From Botryotinia globosa (taxonomy: Eukaryota > Ascomycota > Leotiomycetes > Helotiales > Sclerotiniaceae), in contig RCSZ01000020.1 of assembly GCA_014898425.1 (NCBI GenBank), forward strand, positions 248,001 to 312,000: 64,000 nt of DNA, read 5' to 3'. Below, piece after piece: positions 9,722 through 22,639 of the stretch. A program made the translations under genes and the position numbers. How positions within the stretch are numbered: position 1 is the first letter of the stretch; each line of letters opens with the position of its first letter. The notes below the pieces were generated by a model that saw only the letters and a list, made by a program, of their open reading frames with translations, searched no databases and was not told the DNA's origin.

Positions 9722-11400
9722 TTACGGCTTCTTATCTTTTCCCGCGGATCGGCTTCTAAATAAACCCCTCGGAAACGGTGGTACATGAACTGTGGCAGTC
9801 TTAACCTTCTCCCTAAGACTGGCTTTCTTCCCCACACCCATGTTAGTTTGGGTCTCAACTCCAGTGATATTACCACTAGATGGTTGGCTATCATATGAGC
9901 TCTGCCTACCACGAATACTCTCTGGTTGTTCAGAAGATCTATCCCTACCCCACCATTTGATAAGTGTTCTCTTTTCTTCGTCTGTCAATGGTTTCACTTG
10001 GTTGTTGGTGAAATATGCTTGAGTGACACTTGACGGACGGACTGATTCCCATTCCATTATGTCTTGTTGACAGGGACGATTTACTTCTGTTAAGTTTGTC
10101 GTATTTTCCATTGGACTTGAAGAGGGGCGGAGTGGGGTAGAGGAGGGCTCTATAATATAACTTTGTTCTGGAACAATCATATTGTGAGACCAATCTAGCT
10201 GCTGGTCTGAAGGTTCTATTGAAGGCTGATTGAATGTGGGAAACTGTTTATCTTCGAGTTGGAATGTCTCCATTTGCAAGGGATTCGACATCGTGATGGG
10301 TTGGTCGATTGGCATGAGATCATTGACTGTAGAGCCAACGGGGTCAAATTGCTCATTTTGTGGCCACCAGTGATAAGTCTCGTAATTAGGAATATCGAAA
10401 TTCATCTCGTCATAGCCCGCCAGAAAATTCACATCTGAACTTGTAGATAGCACTGAGCCGATGGAGTCATGTGATCTCGAACTATATTCGAGAGAAGGTG
10501 TAGGAAAATCCAATGACTGAGCGCTCGTGTGGAAACCCTCTAATTTGTAGAGCGTTGCGGGATCCACAAAAGAAGAGGTGGTCCACCTTGGCGATGTATC
10601 TAAAGAAGGTGACGAGTTCACAGTGAGTGTCTCAGGGTCTATCGTGGAGTTTATTTGACTTGCAGTTTCGGGGTCTGGAATGAAGGAAGAATGTCGTTTA
10701 TCTAGAGTCGATTGGGCCTCCACTTTGGCGGCCATATTTTCTAAACTACTCAACCGTTGTTTGTTCCTTGAACATCGTTCTGGATCACACTAGCGATGGT
10801 TAGTGGTGCGTCTGGTAACTGAAACTGATGTTCGAATACCTTCATTTTCTGTCTTCTATGCCTAGCACATGCGAATCCTCTATTGGCGGCAACTTTCACT
10901 CGCTCTTCCTTATCGTATCGTCTCTTCTTTATTTTGGGACTGAACTCCTTCATATCGGCATCCCATGTTAGGAATTGAATGGTTCTGCTTTCCGGCATCG
11001 AAATTCGATGGGACGCCAATGATTTAGATTTGACATGCGATGACGATTCCGGCACGTTCACGTTTGGTCGCGTGACCTGATCTTCTGTATTCATATGTAA
11101 TGGCAAACCATCAAAACCCATATGCTCAGAGACTCCATTAGTCTTGGAGTCATCCGATGCTGTCTTTTGTCGTTCATTTCGAAGAAACTTCCTAGTGGCA
11201 GCCTGCATTTTGCTTCCAAGGTCCTTTTCCAGTGGAAAATGATAACTCAAGGCGATGGATAATTCTTTAGAACCCGCTGGAGGGTCCCATCGTAAGGTAT
11301 GATCATCATTATAGCTTATTACATACTGCGGTAGATCAAAGATTGAAGATTCCCTCTGAGCTCGATCGCTTTCTTGCTCATGGGGCAAGGAGGAGTCCAT
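9722..11400 (-). CDS. putative regulator with CxxH...CxxxxC basic zinc-like cluster
   Basis: Two overlapping frames are one gene. Exon 1 (11400-10840) and exon 2 (10789-9722) join across a 50-nt intron (10790-10839; GTATTC donor, CACTAACC branch site, GCTAG acceptor) to give 542 aa. The splice completes a compact basic motif at residues 178-193: C178-x2-H181-RRQKMK-C188-DPER-C193. This resembles the first half of a fungal Zn(II)2Cys6 domain, with His in place of the second Cys. Splicing puts exactly the missing Cys pair after RRQKMK, which supports the model. Before it lies a lysine/arginine-rich stretch (IKKRRYDKEERVK). The rest is Ser/Pro/Gln-rich and probably disordered, as in activation domains. 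Role: possible DNA-binding regulator; no target is evident. Confidence 0.7.
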
Positions 11401-14400
11401 AATCCGGGGTGCATCTCAATGCAAATGCAGCAGATCGTACCGGGGATTCAATTTGAGAATCCACTGTACGCGGCTGATGCAGGTACGTACAGTACTGACG
11501 CTATCACTACCAGTAGCGATGGAGAGCGGAATTACCCTTGGAACTGGCGGTCAAGGATAGTTGATGTAGAAATACTTGGGACAACGCGAAATCATCCAGT
11601 CGAAGTAACTGAGATCAGATAAATGAGACAAAACTACTGGCAGAGATCATCCAAACGGTTGTGGAGTGAGAGAAATGAAACAAAACGAAGAAATCCCAAA
11701 ATCTTACTCGTAGATGTTCTTCCCCTTCATCCCATATTTCTGTACCATGTTACTCCGAGGTTGCCTTTGCTTTGACCGTGTCCTAATACGGATAGTATCA
11801 GGGGTGAAGTCCGATGTGGCGCAGCTACGGTCATGTGATCTGTGAAAGCCACTTTGTGTGATCTTCCAGGTATTTTATGGATCCTCTCATTGATACCCGT
11901 GGACATCACTCAATCAATACACACACCACTGCAGAACGATCTTAACAGACTGGCAGTAAGGAAATATATAATCAACTGCAAGCAAGCGTTGCTGTGGTAG
12001 TTTGAAATCAAGTGTAAAACCCGCGGCACCAGTCTCATGGCCAGTCTCCAAGTGGATTCATCATCTCTGCAACAATGATAGTTAAAGAATTCTGTCAGAT
12101 GATTCAGTAGAGCATATAGCCATTTTGCGATTTTACAGGTCTAAATCCTAAGAGATGGAGCTATGCATTAAGGGTTGAGGTCAAGTGACCCCTAAATTTT
12201 GAGAATTTTTAATTCAACCTAGATAATCGCTCATTCCTGCGTTTGATGCCCGTCTCATAAGCAGAAGAATCACGAGGGATCTGGTGCGAACATACTGGAG
12301 ACCCTGCGATACCATAAGTACTATATCATCTCTCACGTTCTCGAGATTGAGAAATTTTTCATTGTTTCCGCGTTGTAGTTCTATAGAACGTTCGAATGAA
12401 TGGCAAGCGAGCCCCTGTTGTTCCGATAAAGTCCGTCTCACTTGGACTTGTCACCTTCTCTTGTCGTCTCAAATATAAGTGTCAGGACCAATGTGAGGTC
12501 CTCTTCTATTGTATTCTACCACACTCATAGTTTATTTTGTTCTTGTCGTACTGAAATTTCTATAATTCTACCAATAATTATTTTTCTATAGTAAAATTCA
12601 GATCCACTTCTTGGGACATTCTAGCATTTGCAATTGTAAATATCATGACGGTCGATTGATTGATCGGATGAATGGAGTGAAACTTTAATAACAGCCGAGG
12701 GAGTGGAGGTGGACTGTGCAGTGTAGTAAACAACTAGATACTCCTTTTATCAACTCAACAAGCATTAATGTTCTCCGCATTTGGTTCAACTTGATGATCT
12801 TAATGTTGTTCTTATATTGTGATTCTCATTGCAATGATCTATTGAAAAAAGTGCCTGTTGCACGTACTGTTACCTCGTGTGTTATTGCCAGTCGACTTCA
12901 ATACTCGGAACATTCAACGCGGATTTTGATTTCGATAAGGAATACCATACAATGGACGTACTCGGTCTACGTAGTGGTATTCTTTTGAAGCAATTTGGTC
13001 ATTACTGTAAGAAAAAAGTATATGAAAAGTGGCAAAGCAACTCTATTTAACAGATTTCTTTGGTTATAGCTAACCAGTCACAGGAAGATTATTTTTTGAA
13101 CAAGTGGACTGCGAATATTCTCCCGCGAAAATATGATCGTCTCACCTTCAGCTCCGCCAGAATTCCTGCTGCTCGGAAACTACTGTACCATATAGTCCAT
13201 CAATTTCCTAAATCGTCAAATTCCTCTTCACTTTGAGGGGGGGATTTCTCAATCCCACTAAGAATGTTTTCCGGGCTCGATCCTCCTTGATCTATCTACT
13301 AAAACCAAGACTTGCAGTCGTCGTAGTACTGAAATTTTGCATTTATTTATTTTTGGGTTTGAAGTTTGGAATTACGTGTGAATGAATCTGACGGATTACT
13401 CGAATTCTCGCGATTGGACAAACCAAAACCTACCTCTGACTTCACCCCTCATTTGTAATGTTATTATAGATTTACAGCAGACATAATCTAATTTCTTGTG
13501 TAATGAAGATTCCTGCCAAGTTGTCGATTTTGTGCGGTCGCTGCTGCAGGAGAAGGGGGTGTCGATACAATCAAGACCATTGGGGAAACTTCGAAGTGTT
13601 ATTTAGGAGCTATATTGGCACCCTCAAGGGACTTCTTGTAACGTCAAATCATGTTTCCTGAAAACTTCTTCCGATGCTTCTTTAATAAAGATATAGTGAT
13701 GATGCAAATGAGCTTTGTAGAGTACTATCAGAAATGCAGAAATAGTTGCAGTCTGTGGTTCCACATTTTCCAGATCCAGCTCGATAAGAGCGATTTCATT
13801 GCCGTAGCAATCAGGGAGTATGTTTGATGATTAGTAATTATTGAATTACTTTTTCGTATGCATTCTGATATGTTGAGATTATTAACCTTGAGGTTATATA
13901 ATTTATCGGTCCGCTTCAAACTCTTCGCTCATCAATATGAGCCATACTGATACTGACTCAAAATATGACTTCATGCCCGCCAATTACAACGCTTTTGATG
14001 AGAAGAATATTGAATAGGTGACGATAAGGCTTGCACTTAGCGAAGAAAACATCTTTTTGAGAAAAATGATCTTCAGATCCATATGTCATCTGGTCGAACT
14101 CCAATTTTCCTATCTGAAATTGATATAACACTAGAATCGATTCTATTCTATGCATACATAAATAGCATGGAAAGTCGATATTCTTTTTCTAATGAGGATT
14201 AAATGCTTAATCTAAGAAGAAACATGCAGCATAGTTCTTCAAATTTTGAGTTTGTTAAAGTCAAGTGGAACAACATTCAGCTCTTGAGTGTTGCTTGTGG
14301 CGTTCGCAATGAGGACTGACAACCTGCTCGAACTACACAGTGTGGGACTGAACGTTCGAGTTGGCTAGCGTACACAGCAATACATCTGTGACCCATTAAT

Positions 14401-15741
14401 GCCTAAAGTTACACCGCGTAACTTCGTTGATTTGAGTGTTTGAAGCGTATCTCACTTTATGTGTTCTATATTTTCGAAAATTTCTACCTACATTATGATG
14501 CAATGTCATTTCTAGTTGCTATATACATTGACAGTGCAAGAATAATTCGCTTAACATGAATATCTGTGCATCGTCCGCTCCGTGAGGGATCTACGAAAGC
14601 TACTGTTCGCTCTACGTATGTCAAACGGATCCGCTTATTACGGGTGATCCGCTGATTTTCTGCAGGTCATCTACTTATCTGCGCGGGTAATTGATACATG
14701 TTTCATTTGGATGATATTAGTATATTGCTAAGATAGCATTGGTGTCAAGCGAAAAGTAAATCATCCGTACATAAACAGTTACTCAACGGATGAATCCCGA
14801 TGACCCATCAACCAATAATCAGCCTTGCAAACCTGACTTGTGTAGCACATATTCAATTTTGACATATCAGATTAAAGTTTAAATAGAAGCGGCTCTCGCT
14901 TCATATTATTAAGCCGAACATCGAGGATGTGACACTGTACGCTTATGACGTGGCACAATGCATTTGCATTCAGCGCATTAGTTGCACAGGTACGGGGTAA
15001 AAGACTTGTCGTTCGAGCGCTTCCAAGTTCAAACACACGAGTCAGACTTCTGTTGAAGATGTGATTGGATGAAGATTGGTTTAACACATTCTTCCTCGAG
15101 TCAAACAACATCCGTAACAGTATCATGAGTTCAGCAACCACAGGTACAGACATGTTTTGATGAGCGGATTTGAATTATTCAAGGACACAATTGAGGAAAT
15201 GTGTATTTGCTCAGGTTGAGCAAGTTGTTCCACAACATACATACTGAGATGTCGTAAAAGTCCTCTTTTCCAATAACAAAGATGAAAATCCATCGTGATT
15301 ATGATGTCATATATTTAACAGAGGCTTTACTCCGTGTTGGTCTGCATTTGTACGGATCAAGACAGTGTCAGGGGTGAGAGAACCTCATTGCTAGTACTGA
15401 TTAGCAATCTGCGCAGAATAATTTAATCTATTAGGCATCACAGATCACCGGTCATACCATTTACAGCTCAGCGATGCTCACAAAAATATCTAGTCTGGTA
15501 GAATTTTGCAGATTATCCACGGTAGAAGCTTTGTAGGAAATTCTTGAATACAGAAGCTGATGTCGAAAAATTTCCCTCCCATCTCAGAATCATTTCCACC
15601 TTTGAGATTTAGTAACTTACGACATCTCTTCTTACATATTTGAATTTTAATTTTCCAACTACTACCGGTAAATTCCTCAAACTCATTTGTATTACCAGTA
15701 CTGATACTTGAATGTGCCAGATAGCTTTTCAGCGAATCATC
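11401..15741. other. 4.3-kb intergenic region, no convincing gene
   Basis: Both strands give only short frames (under 100 codons) with no family resemblance and no consistent exon chain. Base composition is ordinary, not RIP-like. No tRNA-type internal promoter or tandem array was noticed. Confidence 0.4.
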
Positions 15742-17802
15742 ATGGGAAAATTGACGACACCTGAAGAGCGCGCCGCAGAATTGCGCGCCCGACTCTCTGG
15801 TCAGGTTCCAAACCGAACTTCTAGAAGAGAAAGTCGAGTAGCCTCCTCCACCCTCACAGACCCAATGTTTACTGCAGCCCTCCATGCTGCATCTCGTGAT
15901 GCAAATGGGGCCGAACTCTCTCCCTTGGAAGCTCGCTTGGTTCGGATGCTAAAGAGTTGCTGAATACGGAAAAATGTACACCGAGACTAAAGACCAAGCT
16001 GGCAAAGGTACTTTGAGCGGCACTACTTTCTCGGGCTCAGATCTCAGTATGAATGCGGATACAGCATATACTGATACTGATATGGTTGCTGACGCGAAAG
16101 CAATGGCGAGCGACTTCCTCGCCATGCCCGAGAACAAAATTATAGACATCACAACAACTGACACGGAGTGCATTGATAGCACTGAGTACATGGAAGCACT
16201 TACTGGAGCAGGAATTGGAGTTACTGTGTTAATTGCCTCAGAGATTGAGGAAGAGGACAGCAAGCCAATTCAAGATAGTGAGGAGGAGCAAAGCAGCACA
16301 ACTTCGATGTGTCCCAACTCGAATGCTACCTTGAACACTGTGAGCGAATACAAAATGACTTTGGGGCGGTTCAGATGTCACCGTCAACAAAATGATGTTG
16401 CGTTTGGCCCCAGAAACGAGATCTATTGGGCTGTTGCGTCTGGATCAGATGTTCGAGATGAGCGAAATTTCAAAACCGGTGAATACGGCTCCGTTGAGAG
16501 TGGAGATGTACGACAAATGGGCCTGAATTACTTTCAAGGCGCTGTTTAAGATCATTTTGCAGGCCACATTGAGTGCTGGGAGGCGGATGATAGTGGTGGT
16601 AGCTTCTATAGCGAACTGGTGCAGACTTTAAAAGATATTTCGAAGTTTTCTATCGATGCAGCTGTTAGGGCAAACGAGACTGACGATTGGGGAGACGAAT
16701 ATGGATCAACAGGAAAGGCCGTAGCGATTCTTACGCTAGTCGCACTATGTGGGTCACTTGTTGCAGATCTCCTTGAATGGCTAACAAATGATGACGACTT
16801 GGTATTCCGACGTGAAATCGCTCTCACAAGGTCAGCATTAACTGCTTGGAGTAGAAGACCCAACGGCGAGTTATCATTCATGTTTGATGGGGGTAGCCAA
16901 GGAAATCATGAACTATGGATCAAGTGTTTAGGGATTCCTCGCTCAAATGGTGTTTTAACAGGGTGGAAATATTCTGGTGGGCGTTATGAAACGGCCCCAG
17001 TAGTCGCCGGCAGAGGCTTAGATGGCATCTCATTGGCAAACTTTAACAATGAGCTATGTGGTGTCTTCCGAGAATTAAACGGCATTTATCATTGGACTAA
17101 GTACGACAGGCAAAACAGACGATGGTCGTCGCCTGTCCCTATATCCAATGGTACAATTAAATCAGCATCTCGACCTGCAGTTGCCACATTCAACGATCGT
17201 TTGTATTGCTTATATCGTCATCACCCGAGTAGCAAACTATATTGAATATCTACTAGCAATGGGAGCAGCTGGACCAGTCCCGCCGATGCAGGAGGAAATG
17301 GCGCCTTGACAAATGACGGCCCAGCTCTTTGTGAATACAAGGCCGACTTGTCAGCGTGCATCGAGGAACAGACAATCATGTGCACTGGAATCAATCTACC
17401 AACGGTACTACTTGGTCAAATACATTACGAATCTCTTCCTCCATTTCAACAACCAAATCACCAGCCATAGGGGTTTTCAATGGAGCCATATACTGTTTCA
17501 TAAGTAATTATGGCCAACAGAGACTTTATACCTCCAAGTACAATGGTAGTTCGTGGACTGGTTTCCAGGATCTTGGAGGCAACTTGGACTCTGCTCCTCA
17601 AGTGGGAATTTCATCGGGGGGTACCATGATTGTGATGTGGAAATCATGAGTTTACTTTCTTGTCAGAATAAAAGAATGTGACAAGAACGGCAATTGGATC
17701 CCTGGCATTCGGTGGTGGCCCGATGTCAATACTTCTGGCGCTCTGGGCATGGCTAATTGGGATGGGGTACTGTGGGTTTATGCTGGCTCGGCATCAGTTT
17801 AA
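15742..17802 (+). pseudogene. broken gene for a membrane-anchored beta-propeller-like protein
   Basis: The coding signal runs from MGKLTTPEER (ATG 15742) to a final TAA at 17800-17802 but is interrupted five times. There is a +1 frameshift near 15950, an in-frame TAA at 16547-16549, a TGA at 17243-17245, a second frameshift between about 17285 and 17345, and a TGA at 17647-17649. No GT..AG intron accounts for these, and the frame resumes directly after each stop. Visible parts are a charged N-terminal helix, a middle module ending HIECWEADDSGG, a hydrophobic helix (about 16712-16783), and repeated blades with NGSSW/NGTTW and F-N-xx-L-Y-C motifs, as in sialidase/lectin-like propellers. The TGA at 17243 sits where a Trp is expected, which is a G-to-A change. 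Exact family not recognised. Confidence 0.7.
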
Positions 17803-18723
17803 CTTTCACAAAGGCTCATTGAATAATGGGACAAGGGATGGGGACGAGAACCATGTCGATGGAAGAGAAAGTTGATGGACCTGGACGGAGAAAACGATAT
17901 AGTTCATTTTGGTGTAGATTCTCATAATTTATCTCGAAGTTATTTTGTTTCAAAGTTCCATACTTTCGTTACAGTTTCGTGGCCTCAGTCGAAAATATAG
18001 CAACCCAGTTCGGGTAGGGTTTTATAGAGATCGCCAAGTTCTTGACCTAAATCAATCCTATCTATTTTCAGAAGACCGCCGACTCGCGTGGGAATCTCAC
18101 GTGACTTTTATGGAGAAGCTGGCCATTTGATGGGTGATGGATGCCCAGGTGGGCGTGAGGATGGCAATTGAGGCGCGAATGAAAAGGAAAATAAGCGAGT
18201 GGGGCTAGGTGACGCGCATTTCCGCTGGAGGAGAAGAGAGGAGGAGAAGTTAAAATATAGTAAAACAGTAAGCCGGTTATGGCAAGGTTTCTATCAACAT
18301 CGATCATAAGCTTAAGAGCTTAAGAATGAGATGATTTGATGTATAATTTGTGTAAAAGAAGTATAATTTTCGCTTCTCGGTATTTTCGTTCTGCTCAACT
18401 CGAACTCCTTTATTGAGTCCGTTCCAAAATTTCAAAGACTATTCCATTCCTCAATCTTCCCTCAAGAATTCCACCTCATATCTATACCGCTCCCTTTTTT
18501 TTCTTCTTTGACTTCTCAAGAGTCCAGAGAGACCGAAAATATTGCGGAATAATGCCAATTCTATGCGGATCGGGTGTTGCGGAATACCACCCTCAAATCA
18601 TTGTCCTTACGCAACGAAATCGAAAACCTAATTGGTGCGTCCACTAATAAGGCCCCATGAACAATCCTCATTTGATCCACCCCGAACGGAACCGTACTTT
18701 GATAATTGTCTTTAAGTCGCCCA
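17803..18723. other. intergenic, no gene seen
   Basis: Ordinary composition with only short frames. It lies between the broken propeller gene and the inverted-repeat element. Confidence 0.45.
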
Positions 18724-20151
18724 TCTTATTTTCTGGCCACCCCTGTTTTGGGTCATCTTTTTACATCAAAAATCGCTTTTGATCTATTAATTAATATTTT
18801 CATCAATATATAATATAATTTAATAAAAATTTATATTTATATGATTCAAATCATTTCAAGCTTATTTTGATTTTATATATATAGATTTTTAGGATCTTTT
18901 TGGATTGGGATTTAGAGCTTTAAAATATCGATTTTCAAATTTATATATAAATCATATATAAATTTGAAACTTTTATAAAGTCTTTGATAATTTTCAAGGA
19001 AAAAATATTTAAAAATATTTAAAAATAAATTATAACATTTATTGTAAGTTTACATTATATATCTTTTAGAAATGCAAAAAAAATAAGAAAATCTTATAAT
19101 TAAATATTTAAAGAGATACTCTTGAAATTGTACAGATTATTTATATATATGTATAGTTGTTTTAAACTATATCTTTGTTAGGGTTAATCCACTTTACTAT
19201 TAACCCACAAAAGTGTAAAGTGTTTCGAATATATTCGGAATAGTGGATTTATTATATAAACCCTATTAGATAATTGCTTCCTAATACTCACCTCTGTTTT
19301 ATACAGATTTATTCGGTATGTACTAATCAGGAAGAAGTTAATTCTTTATAAATATAGGTTTATAAATATAGAATATTAGAAATATAATAATTATACTTAA
19401 ATCAATTATCAAGATTGAATTCAAAATATAATTTATTTTCGTTCAGATTCACCGAATAAAAAGTTCAGAATAAAATACTCTTGTATGAAGGGTCTGGGAA
19501 CGAAAGAGGCGTTGTCATTGAATAATGTAGTTATTAATAAAGAGCTAGAAAGGAAATTAAAAGCAAAGCTTTCAACTTATATACTTGAAAAGCTAGCTAA
19601 AACGACTAGTATAGCCGGTCACGTGCCTAGAGGGTACGTGCGCCCTCACATCTTGTATTCGGAATACAATGTTAAAGTTGATCTATTTTACTACTAACCC
19701 ATAAAAGCGTAGAGTGTTCTGAATATATTCGGAACAGTGGATCTACTATATAAACCCTGTTAGGTGGTCGCTCCCTGACAATCTTTATAACTATTAATTT
19801 TTTAATTTCTTTTGGAATCCTAATATAAATTCAGATTTAAATTCTTTATAAAAATATATAGTTTTCTTTTGATAATAATTATTAAAAAGTTATTAAAGAT
19901 TATATATAAGTTCTAAATTTATATATACTTCTTATATAAATATGAAAATCGATATTTTGAAGCCTGAGAAATCGATCTATAAAAATCCGAGAAATTTTAA
20001 ATTTTCAGAATCGATTTAAAATAATTTGAGTGGTTATGTACATATAAATTTTTATCAAATTATATTGTATATTAATAGAGATATTAATAAGCTAAAAATT
20101 GATTTTTGGTGTGAAAGAGTAGTCCAAAAGAGGGGTGGCCAGAAAGTGGGG
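18724..20151. mobile_element. AT-rich element with long (~350 bp) terminal inverted repeats
   Basis: The left end (from about 18724, TTTCTGGCCACCCCT then TTTTGG) and the right end (to about 20151, the complement of the same block) match over roughly 350 bp into the element, including CAAAAATC, the TTAATAT...ATATAATTT stretch and AAAATATCGATTTTCA. Differences between arms are largely transitions, as expected from RIP. No transposase frame survives. It is probably a non-autonomous foldback/MITE-like DNA element or a RIP-eroded transposon. The exact end base and target duplication are uncertain. A TRIM is inserted between the arms. Confidence 0.65.
19176..19780. mobile_element. TRIM: miniature LTR retrotransposon nested in the inverted-repeat element
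   Basis: Two 111-bp direct repeats, 19176-19286 and 19670-19780, each start TG (TGTTA) with ends corresponding to CA (GACA on the right, AATA on the left after transitions). They are flanked by a perfect 5-bp duplication, ATCTT, at 19171-19175 and 19781-19785. Each carries the block GAATATATTCGGAA and a CTATATAAACCCT-like TATA box. Differences between the two are nearly all C/T or G/A, with the left copy more eroded. The 383-bp interior has no pol domains. Size and structure fit a terminal-repeat retrotransposon in miniature. The 70-codon frame at 19485-19697 lies inside and is not a gene. Confidence 0.75.
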
Positions 20152-20543
20152 TATCCGACGTATCTGCCGATTTCAGGCCAGCATGTCTCAATATTGGATC
20201 TCAATATGTCTACATTCGTTAGCATCCGAACACTTTACATATGCAAAGCTCAAACCTTAAGCATCTAATTGCGGCGGAATGACTATCTCCGCTGCAGAAA
20301 AGTTTCTATTCCGCTGTTATCCCGATCCCACTTGCTTATTACCCGAGTTGCGTCACATCACCAACGGGATATAGATAACCGGGACGTACGACTTTTTCAC
20401 AACTTTGGACTTCTTCATTCCACCGCGTGAACAAAAAGGAAAGGGCGGCCGAAGTTCGAATATTCAAGACACCTGATTCGGATCAAAAGATATTTCCCGA
20501 CATTGGTTTTCTTGCTACTCTTACAGCTACCTGGAAATTTGCT

Positions 20544-22250
20544 ATGGAAACTCCATCATCACCATCTTCATCTTCCGAGATGATGGCAGGTCACGGGTCT
20601 CTCAATATTGAGAAGACAAAGTCTGGACCCGAGTACGCCCATCCGAATACTCTCGTTCCTACTCAAAGTAAAATCGAACATTTCAATTCGCGCCCTCGAG
20701 AGTATACTTTCATCGCAGTAATATGTATGGCTCAACTTATGACGCAAGCCGCATTGGGTCAAGCGATTGCTCCGCTACATATCATTGGATCTAGTTTTGG
20801 GGTTACAGATCCTGGACAGCTGAGTATGCTTCTCTGTGTTCCGGTTGATATCTGAATCGTAGCTAATATTCCGTGGTAAAGGTTGGTTTGCTGCCGCATA
20901 CTCACTGACGGTCGGTACATTCATTCTTATTGCGGGACGTCTAGGGGATCTCTATGGTCACAAATTGCTCTTCATAAGCGGGTTCTTTTGGTTCGCACTT
21001 TGGTCACTTCTAGCTGGATTTAGCGCTTACTCGGATGCAATCTTTTTCGATGTTGCTCGTGCCCTCCAAGGAATTGGACCGGCTTTTCTTTTGCCGAATG
21101 CTTTAGCAATACTTGCTCGTATCTACGAGCCAGGAAGAAAGAAGGAGATGATTTTTAGTCTTTTCGGTGCCACAGCTCCAACAGGCTTTACTCTTGGTGC
21201 CACTTTCTCAAGTATATTTGCGGAATTTGTCTGGTGGCCTTGGGCCTACTGGGTTACTGCTATGGTTTGCGTTCTACTCGCCGTAGTAGGGATTATCGTC
21301 ATTCCTCACACACCACCTCCACAATTTGATCGTTCAGTTAGTATGTTCAAGCGAGCTGATGGTCTTGGAGCCTTGACCGGGGTTGCAGGATTGGTTCTGG
21401 TCAACTTTTCATGGAATCAAGGACCAGTAATTGGTTGGACTACCGTCTATGTCTATGTTATTCTCATCATTGGGGCTCTTGTGCTCGGACTTTTCGCATT
21501 CATCGAATCTCGTGCGCTCTACCCATTGGTACCTTTTGGTGCGTTCAATTCTCACACTGGTTATACACTTGCATGTATTGCAGGTGGATGGGCTAGTTTT
21601 GGAATCTGGATCTTTTACTTCTGGCAATTATTAGAGGAAATCAGGGGAATCAGTCCACTTCTCGCATCGGCAATGGTCTCGCCTACGACTGTTAGTGGAC
21701 TTTGTGCATCATTGACAACAGGAAAGATTCTGAGCAAAGTCCCAGCCAGTACTGTGATGATGATTGCTATGATTGGTTTCCTCATTGGATCAATTCTGAT
21801 GGCCACGGTTCCTATCAGTCAAACATATTGGGCACAAACATTCGTTGCATGTCTTGTAACTCCTTGGGGAATGTACGTTCAAACACCATTTTATCTCTGA
21901 ACCACTGGATAACAAATGCTAATTAAATCAGGGATATGTCATTTCCAGCAGCAACGATTCTCCTGAGCAATTCCATGCATAAAGATCACCAAGGACTTGC
22001 CGCTTCTCTTGTCAACACTGTTGTCAATTACTCAATCTCAATCGGTTTAGGTATTGCCGGAACTGTGGAAGTTCAGATCAATCACGGCGGAAGGAACCCC
22101 AAAGATCTTTTGAAAGGATATCGTGGAGCTCAGTATGTAGGGATTGGACTTGCGGGACTGGGAGTGGCTTGTTCGATATTGTTTTCGTTGTCGGAGAGGA
22201 CGAAGAGAGCCAAGGATAGAAAGGAGGAGGGGCGGATAGAGGAACCATGA
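20544..22250 (+). CDS. MFS transporter, DHA14-like (Atr1/Amf1-type)
   Basis: Three exons, 20544-20823, 20882-21872 and 21932-22250, join in frame to 529 aa. The introns are 58 nt (GTATGC...AAAG) and 59 nt (GTACGT...ATCAG). Splicing restores QLSWFAAAYSLTVGTF and PWGMDMSFPAATILL, both typical of this family. About 14 hydrophobic segments follow a polar N-terminus. Motif A, GRLGDLYGHK, lies between helices 2 and 3, and a Gly-rich antiporter-type segment (GATAPTGFTLGATF) follows. The N-terminal start METPSS was chosen because the upstream frame (from 20427) is unlike the family. Relatives in yeast (Atr1, Amf1/YOR378W) export drugs or boron or move ammonium at the plasma membrane; the substrate here is unknown. 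A Zn2Cys6 gene follows 389 bp downstream on the same strand. Confidence 0.88.
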
Positions 22251-22639
22251 ATTTTTATGAAGCGATTGATTTATATAGATACCCTAGAGATAAAAGCTGT
22301 TGGTGCTCGACTATTAGTTGATTGACCATGTTCTTTCACGAAATAAGAATTCAATGAAGATAGATATAATGATACTTCGTTTGTCAACAACATTGTGATG
22401 ATATTCAAAGTAGTGGAGTCGGATTGATAATTGAGTAATTAGCACTAACCCCACATCAGTTAGCCAAGATCTAACTCGGACGGGAAAAGTAACTTTTTAT
22501 CCAACTTCCATTTCTCCCTTCATCATCACATATTGAATCAAAATGTATCCATCGAATAATCTAATCCCTCGGCTTCAATACAACTTGTATATCCTTCGTT
22601 ACGAGTCAAATTGAAGAGCAGTTTCTCGACTTTCAAATT
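22251..22639. promoter_or_regulatory. spacer carrying the transcription-factor promoter
   Basis: A 389-bp interval between the transporter stop and the regulator ATG. It contains no gene, and no specific operator could be identified. Confidence 0.4.

Noticed and set aside
10750..11400. Two independent genes with overlapping ends (11400-10750 and 10753-9722)
   Set aside because: A 50-nt intron with a good branch site joins them in frame and completes a Cys/His motif; a single spliced gene explains the data better.
19485..19697. 70-codon frame between the two 111-bp repeats
   Set aside because: Lies inside the TRIM interior and runs into the right LTR; no retroelement domain is recognisable.
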